A stretch of DNA of 64,000 bases from Phreatobacter sp. (GCF_016793595.1 NZ_JAEULY010000004.1:930001-994000), one strand, 5' to 3'; numbered from the stretch's first letter, positions 37,339-46,653 are shown. The notes: generated by a model not told the origin, from the sequence alone. A program made the numbers and translations.

Positions 37339-38043
37339 TCAGCGCGCCATGGAGACGGGCGCGCCGGTGGCGGTCGCGCCCGAATAGGCGCCGCCGCCCT
37401 GCGGCGAGAGGCGGGCCGCGACCCGGCCGCCCGGCTGCAGCAGCACCACCTCGGAGCCGCGCTGCTCCCATGCATTGATGCGCGCGAGCGATGGCGCGCG
37501 GCAGTTCTGCGGGCTTGCGCGGTAGAACTCGAACAGCGGCGTCGAGGTCAGCGTGATGCGGCAGCGGTCGCCGGCATCGGTCACAGTCCAGGTGCCCGCG
37601 ATCGAGGTGGCGGAGGAAACGGTCGGGCGCTCCTGGCGAGGCATGGCGGAGACGACGGGAGGCTGCGCGGCCGGAGCGCCGCCCCGCTGCGGCTCCGGCT
37701 GCATGATCTGCGGCTGGGCGCCGGGTTCGCTCGGCCTCAGCGCCGGTTCGATCGCCGAGGGGCCGACATCCGAGCGCCCGGCGACGGTAGGCGGCGCGAT
37801 CTCGCCGCTCTCGACCGTCCCTGTCTCGCCCTGCTGCCCGCCGGGAATGACGTCCTGGTCGGCTGCCGAGGGGCGGCGCTCTGGCGCCGGCGGCGGAAGA
37901 TCGGAGCGACCGAAGCCGCGATCGATCCGCTCGGAGCCGCTCGGCGGCACCGAGGCGGTGGAAAAGTCGCCGAAGCGCGCGGACGAAGTGCATCCGGCGA
38001 GCGCGACGGAGGCAAGGACGAGAATGGCAGGGCGCATGGCCAT
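37339..38043 (-). CDS. Lipoprotein with AprI/Inh-type protease inhibitor domain
   Basis: A 234-residue protein starting MAMRPAILVLASVALAGC, a lipoprotein signal with the lipobox LAGC. A ~130-residue Pro/Gly/Glu-rich spacer follows, then a C-terminal domain (SIAGTWTVTDAGDRCRITLTS, then NCRAPSLARINAWEQRGSEVVLLQPGG) resembling the AprI/Inh beta-barrel inhibitors of serralysin metalloproteases, with the two cysteines of the family. No protease gene is nearby. The starts at 38043 and 38037 are both possible. Confidence 0.8.
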   Translation of the reverse strand: MAMRPAILVLASVALAGCTSSARFGDFSTASVPPSGSERIDRGFGRSDLPPPAPERRPSAADQDVIPGGQQGETGTVESGEIAPPTVAGRSDVGPSAIEPALRPSEPGAQPQIMQPEPQRGGAPAAQPPVVSAMPRQERPTVSSATSIAGTWTVTDAGDRCRITLTSTPLFEFYRASPQNCRAPSLARINAWEQRGSEVVLLQPGGRVAARLSPQGGGAYSGATATGAPVSMAR

Positions 38044-38160
38044 GGACGGTGTCACCGGATAGGAAGCCGCGCGAGAGACGCGAACCTGCCAAGTTTCGCC
38101 GCAACCGGCGGCAATTCCGTGGCGGGCCCGGGCCAATTCGCGACGATGTCGCCCATCTGG

Positions 38161-39507
38161 TTAACCGATCGTTGAGGCTTCCGCAGCCGGTTTCTCGCGG
38201 CTCTCGCCACCGAATGACGACCAGTCGGTCCTCACCGTCGCCAGCATCACCGCGGCCAGCGCGGCGAAGACCACGACGGAACCGGTCAGCAAGGCATAGT
38301 CCTCCGATGCGAGCACCACGTAGAGCAGGCCGTAGGCGGCCGCGAGCTCGACGCCGACGACCAGCCCCTCCCGCGCGCGCCGGAAGGCAAGACCGACATA
38401 GAGCGAAACGAGACCCGCCACCGCAGCCGTCGCCAGTGCATAGGCCGACGCGAAACCGATATGCTCGGCGAAGGAGAGCAGCAGCAGGTAGAAGACCGTC
38501 AGCGCCGCGCCGACCATCAGATACTGGACGGGATGGAACGAGCGCCTGGTCGCGACCTCCATCAGGAAGACCACGACGAAGGCCGCGCCGATCACCAGGA
38601 TGCCGTATTTCAGCGCGCGCTCGACGAGATGGTAGATGTCGACCGGCTGGAAGAACCGCACGCCCGAGCGGGCATTGACGAGCCGCTGGAACAGGCCGGC
38701 CTCGGCCAGCGCGACCTGTGCCACCGGCCGGGCGTAGTGCGGGATCGTCCAGTTCGCGGTGAAGCCGTCGGCGCCGAGATCGCGGGCATTCGGCAGGAAG
38801 GCGCCGAAGAAGCTCGGATGGCCCCAGTTGGATTTCAGCGCGACGGTCGAGGTCCGGCCGATCGGCGCGACGCCGAACGAGCGCGAACCCTTGAGGTCGA
38901 ATTTCGCGGCGACGTCGAAGGGCTGGGCGCCGTCCACGCCCGCCAGCGGCGCCGACAGAACCGGCGCCTGGAACGGAATGGCGCTGCCGGGCTCCAGGGC
39001 CACGGCGCGATCGCCCACGCGCACCTCGATCTCGCGCTCCAGCCCGCGCGGATCGGCGACGTGGAAGACCAGCGTGGCCTCCTCCCAGACCGGCGCGATG
39101 GCCGCCGCATCGAAACGGGCGAGGTCCACCATGCCGAACCGCGCCTGGATCGCCATCTCGCCGCGCCAGACCGGCACCTCGAAGATGCCGCGCCGGCGAT
39201 GCTCGACATTGATGTCGCCGGTCTGGCGGTAGGTCTCCGGCAGCACCGAGACGACGCGCCTGACGGTGCGGACCACACCGTTCTCCTGCACCCGCGTCAC
39301 GTAGGGCAGCAGCAGGATGGGGCCGACGACCGTCTGCTCGCCGGCCCAGGCGCCCGCGACCTCCCGGACCACCTCCGCCGCGCGCTGCGAGCGCTCCCCG
39401 CGCAATACCGACAGCGCCAGCAGCGGCACCACCAGCGGCATGGTGAGGATGGCGATGCCGATGAGCTTGGCGACGGGCGAACGGACGAGCGAGGGGCCTG
39501 GCGGCAT
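38161..39507 (-). CDS. creD: CreD-like inner membrane protein
   Basis: A 448-residue protein with one N-terminal membrane helix, a large periplasmic part (about residues 45-300) and five to six C-terminal helices. LVEAR-like and LVERALKYGILVIGAAF..FLMEVATRRSFHPVQYLMVGAALTVFYLLLLSFAEH segments fit the CreD (inner membrane protein, Cet) family. In enterics it belongs to the CreBC regulon and affects envelope integrity and colicin tolerance; no creBC is present here. The stop lies 117 bases from the lipoprotein start. Confidence 0.9.
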   Translation of the reverse strand: MPPGPSLVRSPVAKLIGIAILTMPLVVPLLALSVLRGERSQRAAEVVREVAGAWAGEQTVVGPILLLPYVTRVQENGVVRTVRRVVSVLPETYRQTGDINVEHRRRGIFEVPVWRGEMAIQARFGMVDLARFDAAAIAPVWEEATLVFHVADPRGLEREIEVRVGDRAVALEPGSAIPFQAPVLSAPLAGVDGAQPFDVAAKFDLKGSRSFGVAPIGRTSTVALKSNWGHPSFFGAFLPNARDLGADGFTANWTIPHYARPVAQVALAEAGLFQRLVNARSGVRFFQPVDIYHLVERALKYGILVIGAAFVVVFLMEVATRRSFHPVQYLMVGAALTVFYLLLLSFAEHIGFASAYALATAAVAGLVSLYVGLAFRRAREGLVVGVELAAAYGLLYVVLASEDYALLTGSVVVFAALAAVMLATVRTDWSSFGGESREKPAAEASTIG

Positions 39508-39669
39508 GACCTGATCTCCAATGGCGATGCGTCAGGTCACGCGGCCGCGACGGCACCCGAGAGGTCGCAAGTCGAATGGCGCGAGGATTTTTCACGGCGG
39601 AACCATGGCACGCGGAAAGCGCGTCAGGTCATGGATACAACTCGGGTCCGCGTCGCTTCAATACGCAAT

Positions 39670-39706
39670 GTTCCCTATTTGTTCTCAAGAATGTTCGGCA
39701 TATTCT
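39670..39706 (+). promoter_or_regulatory. LexA-type box over a small-gene promoter
   Basis: GTTC-N7-GTTC (39670-39684) is the alphaproteobacterial LexA (SOS) box form, and a third GTTC follows at 39693-39696, giving helical-turn phasing of 11 and 12 bp. It overlaps a possible -35 TTGTTC (39679-39684), 16 bases before a possible -10 TATTCT (39701-39706). The small gene starts at 39742. In such GC-rich DNA roughly one chance match to the 8 fixed bases is expected per window this size, so position matters more than the match. Confidence 0.55.
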
Positions 39707-39741
39707 GACATCGCTCAATGCCGCATTCACGGGAGGTGCCA

Positions 39742-39882
39742 ATGGCGAAGAACGAGCGAACGGGCAAGTCGGCGGCGTCGACCGCATCCAAACTGCTGCG
39801 GGATCCAAAGTCCGCGACCCCGGCTCAGATCAAGAAGGTCGCGGCATCCGCGCTCACGCAGGCGCCGAACAAGAAGAAGTAG
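39742..39882 (+). CDS. Small conserved protein, 46 residues
   Basis: This gene is too short for usual ORF lists. A strong GGGAGG ribosome site lies 6 bases before the ATG. The protein, starting MAKNERTGKSAASTASKLLR and ending LTQAPNKKK, is basic and Ser/Ala-rich, and resembles small hypothetical proteins in other bacteria with repeated ASKLLRDP/ASALTQ elements. No function is known. It converges with sdhB, with 4 bases between the stops, and has its own promoter with a LexA-type box. Confidence 0.8.
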   Translation: MAKNERTGKSAASTASKLLRDPKSATPAQIKKVAASALTQAPNKKK

Positions 39883-39886
39883 GCCG

Positions 39887-40669
39887 TCAGACCTGGCGGG
39901 CGACCATCATCTTCTTGATCTCGGCGATGGCCTTGGCCGGGTTCAGGCCCTTCGGGCATGCCTTCGAGCAGTTCATGATCGTGTGGCAGCGATAGAGGCG
40001 GAACGGATCCTCGAGATTGTCGAGGCGCTCGCCGGTGGCCTCGTCGCGCGAGTCGATCAGCCAGCGATAGGCCTGGAGTAGGATGGCCGGCCCCAGATAG
40101 CGGTCGCCGTTCCACCAGTAGCTCGGGCAGGAGGTGGAGCAGCAGGCGCAGAGAATGCACTCGTAGAGGCCGTCGAGCTTCTCGCGGTCTTCCTTCGACT
40201 GCCGCCATTCCTTCTCGGGCTGGGCGGTGGTCGTCTTCAGCCAGGGCTCGATCGAGGCGTGCTGCGCGTAGAAGCGGGTGAGGTCGGGAACGAGATCCTT
40301 GACCACCGGCATGTGCGGCAGCGGGTAGATCTTCACCTGCGCGCCCTTCACCTCGTCCATGCCCTTGGTGCAGGCCAGCGTGTTGGTGCCGTCGATGTTC
40401 ATGGCGCAGGAGCCGCAGATGCCCTCGCGGCACGAGCGGCGGAATGTCAGGGTCGGGTCGACCTTGTTCTTGATCCAGATGAGGCCATCGAGAACCATCG
40501 GACCGCAATCGTCGCGGTCGACATAATAGGTGTCGATGCGCGGGTTGGCGCCGTCGTCCGGGTTCCAGCGGTAGATGCGGAACTCGCTCAGCCGGTTCGA
40601 GCCCGCCGGTTTCGGCCAGGACTTGCCCTCGGTGATCCGGGAATTCTTCGGAAGCGTGAACTGAGCCAT
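39887..40669 (-). CDS. sdhB: Succinate dehydrogenase iron-sulfur subunit
   Basis: SdhB passes electrons from the flavoprotein SdhA to ubiquinone through three iron-sulfur clusters. The 260-residue protein shows the [2Fe-2S] ligands CREGICGSC plus the later Cys in TLACTKG, then [16 protein letters not shown] and [20 protein letters not shown] for the [4Fe-4S] and [3Fe-4S] clusters. sdhA, sdhC and sdhD are not next to it; upstream is a DUF2065 gene. In related bacteria sdhA usually precedes sdhB directly. Confidence 0.97.
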   Translation of the reverse strand: MAQFTLPKNSRITEGKSWPKPAGSNRLSEFRIYRWNPDDGANPRIDTYYVDRDDCGPMVLDGLIWIKNKVDPTLTFRRSCREGICGSCAMNIDGTNTLACTKGMDEVKGAQVKIYPLPHMPVVKDLVPDLTRFYAQHASIEPWLKTTTAQPEKEWRQSKEDREKLDGLYECILCACCSTSCPSYWWNGDRYLGPAILLQAYRWLIDSRDEATGERLDNLEDPFRLYRCHTIMNCSKACPKGLNPAKAIAEIKKMMVARQV

Positions 40670-40771
40670 AGGATATCTTTTGCAGTGCCGAACCGATCAG
40701 GTCCGCACTTCCCTTCAAGCCTCGGGGCTGGCTTGTCAATCGGGTCTTTTGTCGGGACGGCGCTGCGGGCG

Positions 40772-40957
40772 TCAGCCGCGCATCCACCAGATGACGGCAA
40801 GGCCCGCCACCGCGGCGATGAGGCCGACGATGCGCAGCTGCTGATCGGGCGTCAGGCGCATGGTTTCCAGCGCATCGCGGACGCGGTTCGGGAAGGCCGC
40901 CAGAATCAGCCCCTCGATGACGAGGACGAGGCCGATGGCGACGATGAGATCTTTCAT
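40772..40957 (-). CDS. DUF2065 (YjeT-like) small membrane protein
   Basis: A 61-residue protein with two membrane segments (about residues 4-22 and 42-58) joined by a loop with PNRVRDALETMRLTPDQQLR. The pattern matches DUF2065, which follows hflC in many proteobacteria. Function unknown. A strong terminator separates it from hflC here, so it may be expressed apart. Confidence 0.88.
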   Translation of the reverse strand: MKDLIVAIGLVLVIEGLILAAFPNRVRDALETMRLTPDQQLRIVGLIAAVAGLAVIWWMRG

Positions 40958-40978
40958 GTGCGGAACAGTCGTGGAAAC

Positions 40979-41009
40979 GAAAAAGGCCGCCGCAGATGCT
41001 GCGGCGGCC
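40979..41009 (-). terminator. Terminator after hflC
   Basis: GGCCGCCGCAG (40985-40995) and CTGCGGCGGCC (40999-41009) form a perfect 11-bp stem with a 3-base loop, followed on the minus strand by TTTTTCG. It ends the hflKC transcript before DUF2065. Confidence 0.9.
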
Positions 41010-41020
41010 CGGAAGGCGCG

Positions 41021-41938
41021 TCAGTTGCCGGATGGCGCGGGTTGGCCCGGAGCAGGCCCGGCGCCGCGGCGACCGGACGGATCGCCGAAGAAGCGGAAGA
41101 AGTCCGAGGTCGGCGAGATGACCATGCGCGTGTCGCCCTGGCGCATGCTCTGCTCGTAGGCCTGCATGGAGCGGTAGAACGAGAAGAAGCCAGGATCCTT
41201 GCCGAAGGCCTCGGCGAAAATCCGGTTCCGGTCGGCATCGCCGGCGCCGCGCAGCTCTTCCGAGCGGCGGTTGGCCTCGGCGAGGATGCCGACGACCTCG
41301 CGGTCGGCGCGTGCGCGGATGGTCACGGCCTGCTGGTTGCCGGTGGCGCGCAGGTCCGCGGCCTCCTGGCGGCGCTCCGTCTGCATCCGGTTGAACACCG
41401 CTTCCTGGTTCAGCTGCGGCAGGTCCACGCGGGTCAGGCGCAGGTCGACGATCTCGACGCCCAGCGTGGTGGCCTCGCGGTTCACCTCTTCCTGGATGCG
41501 GTTCATCAGCCGGTCGCGGTCCGTGCGGATGAGCTGCGACAGCGTCGCGCCGGCAATGACGTTGCGCAGCGAGGCGTTGACGAAGCTGACCAGGCGGGTG
41601 TTGGCGTTCGGCACGGTCCGCACCGTCTGGAAGAAGCGCAGCGGCTGGGTGATGCGGTAGCGCGCGAAGGCGTCCACGTCGAGGTTCTGCCGGTCGGTCG
41701 AGAGCACCGTCTGCACCGGCAGATCGAGGTCGAGAATGCGCTTGTCGACCACCACGACGTTCTCGATGAACGGCACCTTGAAATAGAGGCCCGGTTCGCT
41801 GATCGGCTGGCGGGTGACCTCACCGAAGCGCTGCACGATGGCGTGCTGGGTGATCTGGACGACGAAGAACGAGTTGGCCAGCGCAAACAGCGCAGCCGCG
41901 ACGATGATGCCGAGGGCGAGCTTGAAGGAAGAGTTCAT
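41021..41938 (-). CDS. hflC: HflC, modulator of FtsH protease
   Basis: HflC is a membrane-anchored SPFH/band 7 protein that with HflK forms the cage around FtsH. The 305-residue protein has an N-terminal membrane segment (about residues 6-25) followed by the band 7 domain (FVVQITQHAIVQRFGEV, then DKRILDLDLPVQTVLS) and a helical region with repeated RAERERR-type charges. The C-terminus is Gly/Pro/Ala-rich. The start overlaps the hflK stop by 4 bases. Confidence 0.96.
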   Translation of the reverse strand: MNSSFKLALGIIVAAALFALANSFFVVQITQHAIVQRFGEVTRQPISEPGLYFKVPFIENVVVVDKRILDLDLPVQTVLSTDRQNLDVDAFARYRITQPLRFFQTVRTVPNANTRLVSFVNASLRNVIAGATLSQLIRTDRDRLMNRIQEEVNREATTLGVEIVDLRLTRVDLPQLNQEAVFNRMQTERRQEAADLRATGNQQAVTIRARADREVVGILAEANRRSEELRGAGDADRNRIFAEAFGKDPGFFSFYRSMQAYEQSMRQGDTRMVISPTSDFFRFFGDPSGRRGAGPAPGQPAPSGN

Positions 41939-43137
41939 CGCTGGACCCTCGGGGTGGTGACGGCCGGAGCCTGTGCCGGCTGCGGCGGCTGCGTCTGGCC
42001 GCGGCGCATCAGCTGGTCGAGCGGCAGGAACGGCTGAACGCCCGGGGCGCCCGGCTGCTGGTCGATGATGATCTTGTCGGTCGAGCCGAGGACGCGCTCC
42101 ATGGTCTCCAGGAACATGCGCTCGCGCGTCACGTCGGGCGCGCGGCGGTATTCCTCATAGACCTGGCTGAAGCGGCTCGCCTGACCGTTGGCCTCGGCGA
42201 CCACGCGGTCGCGGTAGGCCTCGGCCTCCTGCAGGATCTGGGCGGCGCGGCCGCGCGCTTCCGGCACGACCTGGTTGGCATAGGCGCGCGCCTCGTTCTG
42301 TACGCGATTCTGGTCCTGCTGGGCGGCGTTGACGTCAAGGAACGCGCCGCGCACCTGCGCCGGCGGCAGGGCCGACAGCAGCTGGACGACGCGGATATTG
42401 ATGCCCGAACGGTAGTCGTCGAGGATGCGCTGCATGATCTGGCGCACCTCGGTCGCAACCGCCGCCTGCTCGGTGGTCAGCACGTTCTGGATGTCGCGGC
42501 GGCCGATGGCCTCGCGCAGCGCGCTTTCCGCCACCGCCTTGACCGTGCCTTCCGGGTTCTGGAGCTGGAACACGAAGTCGGCGACGCGCGCCGGGTTCAC
42601 GTCCCACTGAACCTCGAGGTCGATGTCGACGATGTTATTGTCGCCGGTGAGCATGAGGCTCTCTTCGAGCACCTCGCGGTTGCCGCCGCGCGGCCCGCCG
42701 CCGGAGCGGTAGCCGATCTCGGTGCGGCGAACGTCGGTGACCGGAACCCGGTAGACCGCGCCGAACGGCGACGGCGGGTTCCAGTTGAGGCCAGGCGCGG
42801 CATTGCCGACATGGCGGCCGAACACCGTGTTCACGCCGACCTCGTTCTGGCTGACCGTGTAGAAGCCGGTCAGGCCGTAGATGATCAGGCCGAGGACGGC
42901 GATGAGCGCGATGCCCTTGGCGCCGATATTGCCACCGCCGCCGGGAAGCACGTTCTTCAGGCGCTCCTGGCTCTTGCGGATCAGTTCCTCGAGGTCCGGC
43001 GGCTGACCGCCGCCTCCCCCGCCGCCGCTCCCGCCACCCTGCGGGCCCTGCCCCCAGGGACCGCGCGGGCCGCCGCCACCGCTGCCGCCGCCGCTCCCGC
43101 CGCCCCACGGGCCGCCGCCTTGATTGTTCCACGGCAT
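41935..43137 (-). CDS. hflK: HflK, modulator of FtsH protease
   Basis: The partner of HflC. The ATG at 43137 (MPWNNQGGG) gives 400 residues. The N-terminal ~50 residues are very Gly-rich with GGGSGG repeats, typical of HflK in this group, followed by a membrane segment (GIALIAVLGLIIYGLTGFY) and the SPFH domain (VNTVFGRHVG..PGLNWNPPSPF, then NIVDIDLEVQW). The HflKC cage holds FtsH and tunes membrane-protein degradation. Confidence 0.96.
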   Translation of the reverse strand: MPWNNQGGGPWGGGSGGGSGGGGPRGPWGQGPQGGGSGGGGGGGQPPDLEELIRKSQERLKNVLPGGGGNIGAKGIALIAVLGLIIYGLTGFYTVSQNEVGVNTVFGRHVGNAAPGLNWNPPSPFGAVYRVPVTDVRRTEIGYRSGGGPRGGNREVLEESLMLTGDNNIVDIDLEVQWDVNPARVADFVFQLQNPEGTVKAVAESALREAIGRRDIQNVLTTEQAAVATEVRQIMQRILDDYRSGINIRVVQLLSALPPAQVRGAFLDVNAAQQDQNRVQNEARAYANQVVPEARGRAAQILQEAEAYRDRVVAEANGQASRFSQVYEEYRRAPDVTRERMFLETMERVLGSTDKIIIDQQPGAPGVQPFLPLDQLMRRGQTQPPQPAQAPAVTTPRVQR

Positions 43138-43294
43138 GAAGTTCGTGTCCCTACTGACTGCGCCCGGCCGGGCACCGAGAGGCGCCATCGGCGCCGCAAC
43201 TGCCGTTGGGATATAGAAGAGGCGAGGCCCGCTTTCAACGCGGGGGCCGCGTGAAACGGCCCGGCTTCACCGGCTTGGTGAACGGCAGAGGGGT

Positions 43295-43312
43295 GAAATC
43301 GCCCTTCGGGCG
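43295..43312 (-). terminator. Weak terminator candidate after folA
   Basis: A 5-bp stem CGCCC (43300-43304)/GGGCG (43308-43312) with a 3-base loop, followed on the minus strand by ATTTC. Short and with few T residues, so it may only slow transcription. It lies between folA and hflK. Confidence 0.35.
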
Positions 43313-43352
43313 GCCCGGGAAGGTCTGTTACGCGGCTCGTCACGTGCGGCTT

Positions 43353-43865
43353 TCAGCCGCTGGCGCGCCGATAGTCGATAATGCGGAACGGGTGGCGGTC
43401 GTCGGGCCCGGCCGGATGGGTGGCAACCTGCATTCCCGTCCATACGGCCTGGTCGATGGTCGGAAAGAAGACATCGGCCGCCGGAGCGGCATCGACATGC
43501 GTGATCAGCAGCCGGTCCGCGAGCGGCATGGCGAGGGCGTAGATCTCGGCGCCGCCCATGACCACGATCTCGCCGACACCGGTGCGCAGGGCCTCGCCAT
43601 GGGCCACCGCCAGGGCGGCGTCGAGCGAAGGCGCAATCACGACGCCCGGAATGGCAAGATCCGGTTGACGCGAGATGACGATGTTGAGGCGCTTCGGCAG
43701 CGGTTTCGCCAGACTTTCAAAGGTCTTGCGGCCCATGATGACGGGCTTGCCGAGCGTCGCCGCGCGAAAATTCGCCATGTCGGTCTTGAGGCGGAACAAC
43801 AAGGCATTGCCGTTGCCGATGCCGCGGTCGGAGGCAAGCGCGGCGATGAGGAGGATCGGGCTCAC
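43353..43865 (-). CDS. folA: Dihydrofolate reductase
   Basis: FolA reduces dihydrofolate with NADPH and serves thyA. The GTG start at 43865 overlaps the stop of the MazG-like gene (GTGA) and has GAGG upstream; it gives 170 residues, the family size. An upstream ATG would add 8 residues inside the neighbour. Conserved features are IAALASDRGIGNGNALLF, RKTFESLAKPLPKRLNIVISR (NADPH loop) and VMGGAEIYALAMP. Confidence 0.96.
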   Translation of the reverse strand: MSPILLIAALASDRGIGNGNALLFRLKTDMANFRAATLGKPVIMGRKTFESLAKPLPKRLNIVISRQPDLAIPGVVIAPSLDAALAVAHGEALRTGVGEIVVMGGAEIYALAMPLADRLLITHVDAAPAADVFFPTIDQAVWTGMQVATHPAGPDDRHPFRIIDYRRASG

Positions 43866-44170
43866 GATGCAGCCTCGTGGCGCATCCATTTGGCTTCCAG
43901 CGCCGCCTCCGCGTCGATGCCGAGGCGCTCGGCAAGCGCCAGCGCGAAGCCCATGACGTCCGCCAGTTCCTGCGCCATGGCCGTATGGGCCCCGTCGCCG
44001 GCGAGCTTGCGGCGAGACCGTCCGCTTGCCGCGAGATAGGCCTGAACGAACTCGCCCAGCTCCTCCTGAAGCTTCAGCACCAGCCAGTCCTCGCCCGGAG
44101 CGATGCCGAACGCAGCCTCGTAACGTCGGGTGATCTGCTCACATCTGGTTTGAAGGCTGGCCAGTTTCAC
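43862..44170 (-). CDS. MazG-like nucleotide pyrophosphohydrolase
   Basis: A 102-residue all-alpha protein with the EELGEFVQAYL and ELADVMGFALALAERLG motifs, the EExxE/ExxD metal site of MazG-type NTP pyrophosphohydrolases. The family cleaves nucleoside triphosphates or related substrates to monophosphates. Lying between thyA and folA, it could clean up dUTP-like or aberrant nucleotides; this is inference. The start is GTG, 3 bases after thyA. Confidence 0.82.
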   Translation of the reverse strand: MKLASLQTRCEQITRRYEAAFGIAPGEDWLVLKLQEELGEFVQAYLAASGRSRRKLAGDGAHTAMAQELADVMGFALALAERLGIDAEAALEAKWMRHEAAS

Positions 44171-44173
44171 TGG

Positions 44174-44968
44174 TCACACCGCGACCGGAGCCTTGATATG
44201 AGCGTCGGGCTCATAGCCGGTCAGCGTGAAATCCTCGAACGCGAAGCCGAACAGATCCGTCACCGCCGGATTGAGCGTCATGGTCGGGAGGGGCTTCGGT
44301 GCGCGCGAAAGCTGCAATTTCGCCTGTTCGATATGGTTCGCGTAGAGATGCGCGTCGCCCAGCGTATGGACGAAATCGCCGGGCTTCAGGCCGGCGACCT
44401 GGGCGATCATCAGGGTCAGCAACGCGTAGCTCGCGATATTGAAGGGCACGCCGAGGAAGATGTCGGCCGAACGCTGGTAGAGCTGGCAGGAGAGTCGGCC
44501 GTCCGCGACGTAGAACTGGAACAGACAATGGCAGGGCGGCAGCGCCATGCGGTCGACATCGGCCGGGTTCCAAGCCGAGACGATCAGCCGGCGGGAATCC
44601 GGGTTGCGCTTCAGCATGGCCAGCACATTGGCCATCTGGTCGATGGTCTGGCCGTCAGGCGCCGCCCAGGAGCGCCACTGCCGACCGTAGACCGGGCCCA
44701 GGTCACCGTTGGCGTCGGCCCATTCATCCCAGATGGAGACGCCGTTCGCCTTGAGATAGGCGATGTTGGTGTCGCCCTTCAGGAACCACAGCAGCTCGTG
44801 GACGATGGACTTCAGGTGCAGCTTCTTGGTCGTGACCATCGGAAAGCCTTCCGACAGGTCGAAGCGCATCTGGTGGCCGAACACCGACAGCGTGCCCGTG
44901 CCGGTGCGGTCTTCCTTGCGCGCGCCCGTGTCGAGCACGCGCTGCATGAGGTCGTGAAACTGGCGCAC
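44174..44968 (-). CDS. thyA: Thymidylate synthase
   Basis: ThyA makes dTMP from dUMP using methylene-tetrahydrofolate, giving dihydrofolate that FolA recycles. The 264-residue length equals the E. coli enzyme. The active-site cysteine is in the [13 protein letters not shown] stretch; [14 protein letters not shown] at the start and [12 protein letters not shown] are typical. The start codon is GTG. It heads the thyA-MazG-folA-hflK-hflC run. Confidence 0.97.
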   Translation of the reverse strand: MRQFHDLMQRVLDTGARKEDRTGTGTLSVFGHQMRFDLSEGFPMVTTKKLHLKSIVHELLWFLKGDTNIAYLKANGVSIWDEWADANGDLGPVYGRQWRSWAAPDGQTIDQMANVLAMLKRNPDSRRLIVSAWNPADVDRMALPPCHCLFQFYVADGRLSCQLYQRSADIFLGVPFNIASYALLTLMIAQVAGLKPGDFVHTLGDAHLYANHIEQAKLQLSRAPKPLPTMTLNPAVTDLFGFAFEDFTLTGYEPDAHIKAPVAV

Positions 44969-45075
44969 CGTCGCACCTTCGGGCGGGAGGCGATTCTCTG
45001 GACGCCCATCATATAGCGACTGCGCCGACAGTTGGCAGCATCGCAGCCGGCAGGCCCACAGCTTTGCGCCGGCCC

Positions 45076-45110
45076 AAACAAAACCGGCGCGGACATTGGC
45101 CCGCGCCGGT
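45076..45110 (-). terminator. Terminator after tctA
   Basis: ACCGGCGCGG (45083-45092) pairs with CCGCGCCGGT (45101-45110), 10 bp with an 8-base loop. On the minus strand TTTTGTTTGG follows. It ends the tctBA transcript before thyA. Confidence 0.88.
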
Positions 45111-45140
45111 CGAGACTTGCCTGCCGGTTGGACCGGCCGG

Positions 45141-46649
45141 TCACTCCACGAAGACGGTGTCGCGCTTCTTGGTGATCGACGGCAGCAGGGAGAGCACCAC
45201 CAGGATCACCGCGATCGCGATCAGCGCGGCCGAGATCGGCCGATTGACCACGTCGACGAAGACCGACCAGTCGCCGCGCGACATCAGGATGGAGCGGCGC
45301 AGGTATTCCTCCATCAGCTTGCCGAGCACGAAGCCCAGCAGCAGGGGAGCGACCTCGAAGCCCATCTTGAGGAAGGCGTAGCCGACCAGGCCGAAGAAGG
45401 CCGTGATCATCACGTCGAACGGGTTGTTGTTCACCGAGTAGATGCCGATGCAGCAGAACATCAGGATCGAGGGGAAGAGCATCCGGTAAGGCACCTTCAG
45501 CAGCTTCACCCACACGCCGATCATCGGCAGGTTGATGATGAGCAGCATGAGATTGCCGATCCACATCGAGGCGATCATGCCCCAGAACAGATCGGGCCGC
45601 TTCTCCATGACCTGCGGGCCGGGCACGATGCCGTGAATGGTCATTGCGCCGACCATCAGGGCCATCACCGCGTTCGGCGGGATGCCGAGGGTGAGCAGCG
45701 GGATGAACGAGGTCTGCGCGCCGGCATTGTTGGCGCTCTCGGGACCGGCGACACCCTCGATGGCGCCCTTGCCGAAGCGCGAGGGGTCCTTGGCGATCTT
45801 CTTCTCGAGCGTGTAGCTCGCGAAGGGGCCGAGCACCGCGCCGTTGCCGGGCAGGATGCCGAGTGTCGCGCCGAGGCCGGTGCCGCGCAGCACAGGCATG
45901 ATCGACTGTTTCAGTTCCTCCCAGTTCGGCAGCAGGCTGCCGATGCGGTTCCTGAGGACGTCGCGCGTCTCCGGGTTCTCGAGATTGCGGAGGATCTCGG
46001 CGAAGCCGAACATGCCCATCGCAATCGTCGTGAAATCGATGCCGTCGGACAGTTCCGGCCAGCGGAATGTCATGCGGTCCGCGCCCGTCTCCAGATCCTG
46101 GCCGACGGTGGAGAGGATCAGACCGCAGAGCACCATGGCGACGGCCTTCACGACCGAACCGCGGGCCAGCACGACCGCGAAGATCAGGCCCATGACCATC
46201 AGCGAGAAATATTCCGCCGGACCGAACAGCAGCGCGACACGGGTCAGCGGCGCGGCCAGCGCGGCAATGACGATCGTCGCGACACAGCCCGCAAAGAAGG
46301 AACCGATGGCCGAGATGCCGAGGGCCGCGCCCGCGCGCCCGTTGCGCGCCATCTGGTGGCCGTCCAGCACGGTGACGACCGACGTCGCCTCGCCCGGGAT
46401 GTTGACCAGGATGGCGGTGGTCGAACCGCCGTACTGCGCGCCGTAATAGATGCCGGCCAGCATGATCAGCGCGCCGACCGGATCGAGCCCGAAGGTGATC
46501 GGCAGCAGCATGGCGATGGTGGCGATCGGGCCGACGCCCGGCAGCACGCCGACCAGCGTGCCGATGAGACAGCCGAGCAGGCAGAGGCCGATGTTTTTCA
46601 GGGTGAGCGCTACGCCGAAGCCCAGCGCCAGATTGGCGAACATATCCAT
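45141..46649 (-). CDS. tctA: Tripartite tricarboxylate transporter, large subunit TctA
   Basis: TctA is the ~12-helix permease of the TTT family, which takes up citrate or other carboxylates together with a periplasmic TctC protein. The 502-residue length and the glycine-rich [21 protein letters not shown] and [14 protein letters not shown] motifs are standard. The ATG at 46649 (MDMFANL) is chosen. It follows tctB by 4 bases. No tctC is in the window. Confidence 0.95.
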   Translation of the reverse strand: MDMFANLALGFGVALTLKNIGLCLLGCLIGTLVGVLPGVGPIATIAMLLPITFGLDPVGALIMLAGIYYGAQYGGSTTAILVNIPGEATSVVTVLDGHQMARNGRAGAALGISAIGSFFAGCVATIVIAALAAPLTRVALLFGPAEYFSLMVMGLIFAVVLARGSVVKAVAMVLCGLILSTVGQDLETGADRMTFRWPELSDGIDFTTIAMGMFGFAEILRNLENPETRDVLRNRIGSLLPNWEELKQSIMPVLRGTGLGATLGILPGNGAVLGPFASYTLEKKIAKDPSRFGKGAIEGVAGPESANNAGAQTSFIPLLTLGIPPNAVMALMVGAMTIHGIVPGPQVMEKRPDLFWGMIASMWIGNLMLLIINLPMIGVWVKLLKVPYRMLFPSILMFCCIGIYSVNNNPFDVMITAFFGLVGYAFLKMGFEVAPLLLGFVLGKLMEEYLRRSILMSRGDWSVFVDVVNRPISAALIAIAVILVVLSLLPSITKKRDTVFVE

Positions 46650-46653
46650 GACG

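Noticed and set aside
39681-39696. A second LexA box using the middle and last GTTC
   Set aside because: The spacing is 8 bases, not 7; only the first pair fits.
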